9,632 bases of DNA from Candidatus Babeliales bacterium (GTDB lineage Bacteria > Babelota > Babeliae > Babelales > JABDEC01): assembly GCA_031292305.1 (NCBI GenBank), contig JARLHJ010000007.1, forward strand, positions 1 through 9,632, in the 5' to 3' direction. The notes under the pieces are model-generated. The model was not told the origin of the DNA. It saw only the letters and a list, made by a program, of their open reading frames with translations, and did no database searches. The stretch's first letter is position 1. Each line of letters opens with the position of its first letter. A program made the translations under genes and the position numbers. Of the stretch, positions 6,424-9,632 are shown piece by piece.

Positions 6424-6508
6424 GCAGGCGTGGCGAAATTGGCAGACGCACTGGACTTAGGATCCAGCGCCGCAAGGCATGGGGGTTCGAGTCCCTCCGC
6501 CTGCACCA
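6424..6508 (+). tRNA. tRNA-Leu, anticodon UAG
   Basis: This is a class II tRNA with a long variable arm (CGCC-GCAA-GGC). The acceptor is GCAGGCG/CGCCTGC, the anticodon stem CTGGA/TCCAG encloses the loop CTTAGGA with TAG at 6458-6460, and the T-arm is GGGGG-TTCGAGT-CCCTC with one G-T pair. Discriminator A6505 is followed by a genomically encoded CCA (6506-6508), unlike the neighbouring tRNA-Lys. It reads CUN leucine codons. Confidence 0.96.
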
Positions 6509-6515
6509 GACTTTT

Positions 6516-6548
6516 AAGAGCTAAGTTTTAAAAACTTAGCTCTTTCTC
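6516..6548 (+). terminator. Hairpin after the tRNA pair
   Basis: A 13-bp stem (6516-6528 with 6532-6544) with a 3-nt loop begins 8 nt after tRNA-Leu. The T-tract after it is short and interrupted (TCTC), so termination may be partial, letting some transcripts reach the gene at 6575. It could also serve as a processing site. Confidence 0.6.
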
Positions 6549-6574
6549 AAATCTAAGCTCAAAAGGAACACAAC

Positions 6575-6976
6575 ATGTTCAATCAAATCTTACAAGAATG
6601 TATCCAAAAATCAGAAGAATGTATTAATACTTCAGAACTTCTAATTAATCTTAATTCAGAACAACATGTATTCCAATGGAAAAAACGAACCCAAGAAGCT
6701 ATTAGTTTTTACAACTCGATGATAGAACAATTTGAAAAACTAATTACTGAATGTAATAAAACCCCTAACAATTCATTAGATTGTAAAGAATTAACGATTG
6801 TCAGCAAAGACATAATTAATCAATGCAAAAATATGATTAACCAATGTGGAGCCATTCCTACAGATAGAATTCTTGATGTACCTGCATCAAAAATTCAAAT
6901 TGTACAAAGCATATTACCTCAGGCAGCTGCATGCATTGAAACATGCGAAAAATTCTTATCTTTATATAATAAGTAA
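6575..6976 (+). CDS. Cysteine-rich helical protein, possible metal-binding four-helix bundle
   Basis: The 133-residue protein has no signal peptide and looks almost entirely helical. It has eight cysteines: 9, 16, 60, 70, 84, 91, 120 and 124. Several are one or two helical turns apart (C9-x6-C16, C84-x6-C91, C120-x3-C124), which would place them on one face of amphipathic helices. The start (LQECIQKSEECINTSELL) and end (AAACIETCEKFLSLY) resemble the opening and closing helices of DUF326-type four-helix-bundle copper-binding proteins, but with far fewer cysteines and no histidines in the motifs. The metal role is therefore inference; a redox or structural role is equally open. AAGGA (6563-6567) sits 7 nt before the ATG. 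It follows the tRNA hairpin, so it may rely on readthrough or on a promoter I could not identify. Confidence 0.75.
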   Translation: MFNQILQECIQKSEECINTSELLINLNSEQHVFQWKKRTQEAISFYNSMIEQFEKLITECNKTPNNSLDCKELTIVSKDIINQCKNMINQCGAIPTDRILDVPASKIQIVQSILPQAAACIETCEKFLSLYNK

Positions 6977-7061
6977 TTACATATTTAGAACCTCTTTTTC
7001 AAAAAAATAACTTTCCCAGTCGTTAGTGCTACCTGTTTAGAAGCTTGAAGCATTAAATTCT

Positions 7062-7103
7062 GTTACCCTTCAACTACTCTACGCTCCGTTCAGGGCGAAC
7101 GGA
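7062..7103. repeat. REP-like palindromic element
   Basis: TCCGTTC (7085-7091) and GAACGGA (7097-7103) form a 7-bp stem around AGGGC. An alternative fold pairs CCCT (7066-7069) with AGGG (7092-7095) and GTT with AAC outside it. The order CCCTTC...CAGGGCGAACGG resembles the widespread intergenic repeat with the pattern CCCTTCGACnnnCTCAGGGCGAACG found in many bacteria, here with extra bases in the middle. That family link is from memory and needs a repeat search. The rest of the 6977-7231 gap is A+T-rich with nothing else I can support firmly. Confidence 0.5.
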
Positions 7104-7220
7104 TCAATAAGACTCAATTTTATTTTTTCATTAGATTAAATTTTTCTTTTGCATTTAATTTTTTAATTAGCTAATGTTTTATTTAAAAGGTTTCATTAAC
7201 AAGCCTTAAAAAAAAAGAGT

Positions 7221-7225
7221 AGGAG
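7221..7225 (+). promoter_or_regulatory. Ribosome binding site of the trigger-factor-like gene
   Basis: AGGAG precedes three successive in-frame candidates: GTG 7229 (3 nt away), ATG 7232 (6 nt) and ATG 7235 (9 nt). Spacing favours ATG 7232, with 7235 also possible; GTG 7229 is too close. Confidence 0.65.
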
Positions 7226-7231
7226 ATAGTG

Positions 7232-8551
7232 ATGATGAGTACTGAAATCAACCCTATTAAATTCAATGTATTAAGCACAAGTGCGGATGTAAAAAAAATA
7301 AACTCCGTAATAATTACAGCCCCTAATTATTTGGTAAATAAATATTACCATCAAGCTTCTATAGCCAAAAAAGAAAAATTATTAGCACAAGCATTTTACA
7401 AAAGGGATATTCCTCTAAGTTTTATAGATGAACATTATAAAAATAATATTACAACATACACAAAAGAGTTTTTCTTAAACTTTTTTGTAATAAGCTTTTT
7501 ATATAAAGAACTTAGAAGTAAAAAAATTATTTTAGCAGGTGATCCAAGGTTAAGTAAAGTAGAATTAGAACATAATTGTGAAGCAAAATTTTACTTTGAA
7601 TTTACACCAATAGAAAAATTTATCATCGAAGATTGGAAATATCTTATTTTCAGAGCACCTAAAAGAAAAAAATATAAAGATTTAGATAAACAGGCAGATT
7701 CATTCTTAAAAGAAGAATTAAATAATAAAAAAGAATTTGAAACTAAAAATTTAGAAATTAAAATTGGCGACTGGATATGTTTTAATATTTATCCTGTAGA
7801 CAATGAAAATAAACCTGTGCTTGACCATCATAAAGAAAATTTATGGCTTAAAATTGGCGATGAAGAATCAAGTATTATTTACCAAGAAATTTTTGTAGGC
7901 AAGAAAATAAATGATCAATTTTATTCAAGCAGCCCAATATTATTAGAATATTTTAATGATTTAGCTGATTTGATTTTCTCTTTTGGTATTGAAATTATTG
8001 ATATTTTACCAAAATCACATGTTTCGCTAGAGTTCTTCAAAAATCATTTTAACTTAAAAACAAATAAAAATGTTCATCAAAAATTAATAGAAGTTTTTTC
8101 TTTTAAAAATGATTTATCTTTAAGAAAATCAACTATTGAAGAGCTATTTGATCTTTTTTTAAATAAATTTAATGTGCCAGCACCTGTTTCTACTATTTTA
8201 AGGCAACAACAACTTATTCTAAATGACTTACAACAAAACCCCGATTATCCTGTTTATAGGATGCAAAAAGAATTCAATGAAAAAGTTTATCAACTTGCGC
8301 AAAGACAAGTTAAAGAAATGATTTTAATAGATTACATTTCATTTACAGAAAATATAAATATTGATCATAATGATGTTAAAAATTATTTACATTTATCTTT
8401 ACGACCTAGAACAAAAGAGTTAATCTATTTCCAGCATTCGGCTATTAAAGCAAATGAAAATGAATATCCTATAGCCAGTGAAGTGTTAAAGCATATTTGT
8501 CTTCGCGAAAAAACATTAAATTATATATTAAATATTTTAACAAGAGATTAA
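7232..8551 (+). CDS. tig: Divergent trigger-factor-like chaperone
   Basis: Trigger factor binds the ribosome at the exit tunnel and shields nascent chains. The 439-residue length and three-part layout fit. An N-terminal part ends in AFYKRDIPLSFIDEHY (about 54-69), aligning with the ribosome-docking signature GFRxGKxP, followed by a segment with EFTPIEKF like the usual FEV.P region. A middle domain (about 170-265, with IGDWICFNIYP and LWLKIGDEE) sits where the FKBP-type isomerase domain lies. A helical C-terminal part (about 270-439, with FNVPAPVSTILRQQQLIL then VKEMILIDYISF) matches the substrate-binding domain. The docking signature is degenerate (Gly, Arg and Gly-Lys lost), so ribosome binding is uncertain. 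A SurA-like or lineage-specific relative is the main alternative. There is no signal peptide. trxB follows after 6 nt. Confidence 0.7.
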   Translation: MMSTEINPIKFNVLSTSADVKKINSVIITAPNYLVNKYYHQASIAKKEKLLAQAFYKRDIPLSFIDEHYKNNITTYTKEFFLNFFVISFLYKELRSKKIILAGDPRLSKVELEHNCEAKFYFEFTPIEKFIIEDWKYLIFRAPKRKKYKDLDKQADSFLKEELNNKKEFETKNLEIKIGDWICFNIYPVDNENKPVLDHHKENLWLKIGDEESSIIYQEIFVGKKINDQFYSSSPILLEYFNDLADLIFSFGIEIIDILPKSHVSLEFFKNHFNLKTNKNVHQKLIEVFSFKNDLSLRKSTIEELFDLFLNKFNVPAPVSTILRQQQLILNDLQQNPDYPVYRMQKEFNEKVYQLAQRQVKEMILIDYISFTENINIDHNDVKNYLHLSLRPRTKELIYFQHSAIKANENEYPIASEVLKHICLREKTLNYILNILTRD

Positions 8552-8557
8552 TACTCT

Positions 8558-9481
8558 ATGAATAAAATTCATAAGCTAATAATAATTGGCTCTGGTCCTG
8601 CTGGCATTACAGCAGGTATTTATGCATCACGTGCCGCTTTAAATCCAATTGTTATTCAAGGCCAAGCACCTGGGGGTCAGCTTATGGGTACTTCTTATGT
8701 AGAAAATTGGCCCGGAGAAAAAAGTATTTTGGGCCCTGAATTAATGAGCAAACTAAAAAATCAGGCAGCCGATCTAGGCTGCCAATTTATTGAAGAAAAA
8801 ATTGATAAAGTAGATTTAAAAAATCGTCCTTTTACTTTATGGACAAATAATAATAGAGAAATTAAAACCGATTCTCTTATTATTGCTACAGGATCTGAAC
8901 CTAGAAAATTAAACTGCCCAGGAGAAAGCACCTATTGGGGCAAAGGCGTTACTACTTGTGCTACATGCGATGGTGCATTTTATAAAGATAGACCTATAGT
9001 AATTGTCGGCGGTGGTGATACTGCTATGGAAGAAGCTTCTTTTATGACAAAATTTACAAACCAAATTACTGTAGTACATATTTTAGATAAGTTAACTGCT
9101 AGCCATACTATGAAACAACGGGTTCTGGATAATCCCAACATTAATATTATTTATAATTCAACAATTTCTGAAATAATTGGAAACGAAAATCACATTACCC
9201 AAGTTGTTATTGAAAATACCAAAACTAAAGAAAAACAAAATATAAAAACTGATGTACTATTCTTAGCAATTGGCTTAACCCCAAACAGTGCTATTTTTAA
9301 AGAACAATTAGAACTAGATAAGATGGGTTATATTGTCTTAAAAGGCGAAACACAAACATCTATCGAAGGCGTGTTTGCAGCTGGTGATATAACGGATTGC
9401 AAATATCGCCAAGCTATAACTTCTGCGGGACAAGGCTGCAAAGCTGCTTTAGATGCCCAGCGATTCTTAGAAAACAATTAA
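8558..9481 (+). CDS. trxB: Thioredoxin reductase, low-molecular-weight flavoprotein type
   Basis: This cytoplasmic FAD enzyme reduces thioredoxin. The 307-residue length is typical. It shows the FAD dinucleotide-binding GSGPAG (11-16), GGQLMGTSYVENWPG (39-53), the redox-active CATC (134-137), the pyridine-nucleotide Rossmann motif GGGDTA (151-156), and the C-terminal FAD motif GVFAAGDITD with RQAITSAGQGC (284-294). The NADPH 2'-phosphate motif HRRxxxR is replaced by HILDKLT (174-180), so all three arginines are missing and coenzyme preference is open. It starts 6 nt after the trigger-factor-like gene with no strong Shine-Dalgarno, so the two are probably cotranscribed and translation may depend on the upstream gene. 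I see no convincing terminator downstream. Confidence 0.95.
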   Translation: MNKIHKLIIIGSGPAGITAGIYASRAALNPIVIQGQAPGGQLMGTSYVENWPGEKSILGPELMSKLKNQAADLGCQFIEEKIDKVDLKNRPFTLWTNNNREIKTDSLIIATGSEPRKLNCPGESTYWGKGVTTCATCDGAFYKDRPIVIVGGGDTAMEEASFMTKFTNQITVVHILDKLTASHTMKQRVLDNPNINIIYNSTISEIIGNENHITQVVIENTKTKEKQNIKTDVLFLAIGLTPNSAIFKEQLELDKMGYIVLKGETQTSIEGVFAAGDITDCKYRQAITSAGQGCKAALDAQRFLENN

Positions 9482-9507
9482 AAAAAGCAAAAAACTTGTT
9501 ACAGTTC

Positions 9508-9537
9508 TTGATTTTTCGGCTTTCGACGCGCTATCCT
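9508..9537 (+). promoter_or_regulatory. Candidate promoter for the gene at 9594
   Basis: TTGATT (9508-9513) and TATCCT (9532-9537), four of six consensus bases each, are separated by 18 nt and would start a transcript near 9544. Motif reading only. Confidence 0.3.
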
Positions 9538-9593
9538 AGTTATAACAGGTACTTTTATGGTTAAAGTATCGAATTTATAAAAAAGGAGTCGTT

Positions 9594-9632
9594 ATGAAGA
9601 AAAATATAATGTTTATACTATTACTGAGCTTA
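9594..9632 (+). CDS. Partial gene, N-terminus of an exported protein
   Basis: Only 13 codons are inside the window: MKKNIMFILLLSL. The basic start followed by a hydrophobic run is typical of a signal peptide. AAGGAG (9583-9588) lies 5 nt before the ATG, like the strong sites of the other two exported-protein genes here. The function cannot be judged. Confidence 0.7.
   Translation, partial: MKKNIMFILLLSL

Noticed and set aside
7149-7177. TTGCAT and TAATGT with 17-nt spacing before the trigger-factor-like gene
   Set aside because: Each box matches only three of six consensus bases, no better than chance in A+T-rich DNA.

Overview
This is an A+T-rich bacterial window that carries mostly essential translation genes, with a small accessory patch of secreted-protein genes. 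The standard genetic code is used. The composition, the divergent trigger-factor-like chaperone and the short secreted proteins would fit a reduced, host-associated bacterium such as a member of Candidatus Dependentiae (TM6). That placement is inference only; nothing in the window proves the lineage.

Layout, left to right. Positions 1-951 hold the 3' part of an unrecognised gene whose reading frame runs off the window edge. Positions 952-1269 contain a plausible promoter and an 83-nt inverted-repeat element with CCCGGG arms. Next comes argS (arginyl-tRNA synthetase, 1270-2922), followed by two hairpins between convergent genes. Two small minus-strand genes for exported proteins follow (3046-3435 and 3732-3974). 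Between them lie a relic that repeats the last codons of argS (3555-3617) and a perfect palindromic terminator (3684-3727). The region 3975-4397 has no confident gene, only a short minus-strand ORF that may be a relic.

The plus-strand cluster tsf-pyrH-frr (EF-Ts, UMP kinase, ribosome recycling factor; 4398-6299) is tightly packed. It is followed by tRNA-Lys(CUU) and tRNA-Leu(UAG) and a hairpin. A small eight-cysteine protein gene follows (6575-6976), then an intergenic region with a compact palindromic repeat (7062-7103). A trigger-factor-like chaperone gene and trxB (thioredoxin reductase) form a two-gene unit (7232-9481). The window ends in the signal peptide of another exported protein (from 9594).

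Functionally, argS, the tRNAs, EF-Ts, RRF and the trigger-factor-like protein serve translation and nascent-chain folding. PyrH supplies UDP, and TrxB keeps the thioredoxin pool reduced. The most notable items are: a secreted peptide with a CxxxC...CxC layout resembling a two-disulfide CS-alpha-beta (defensin/scorpion-toxin type) fold; a duplicated argS tail bordering that region; a TrxB lacking the arginines of the NADPH-recognition motif; and a PyrH with histidine where E. coli has the UMP-site Asp77.
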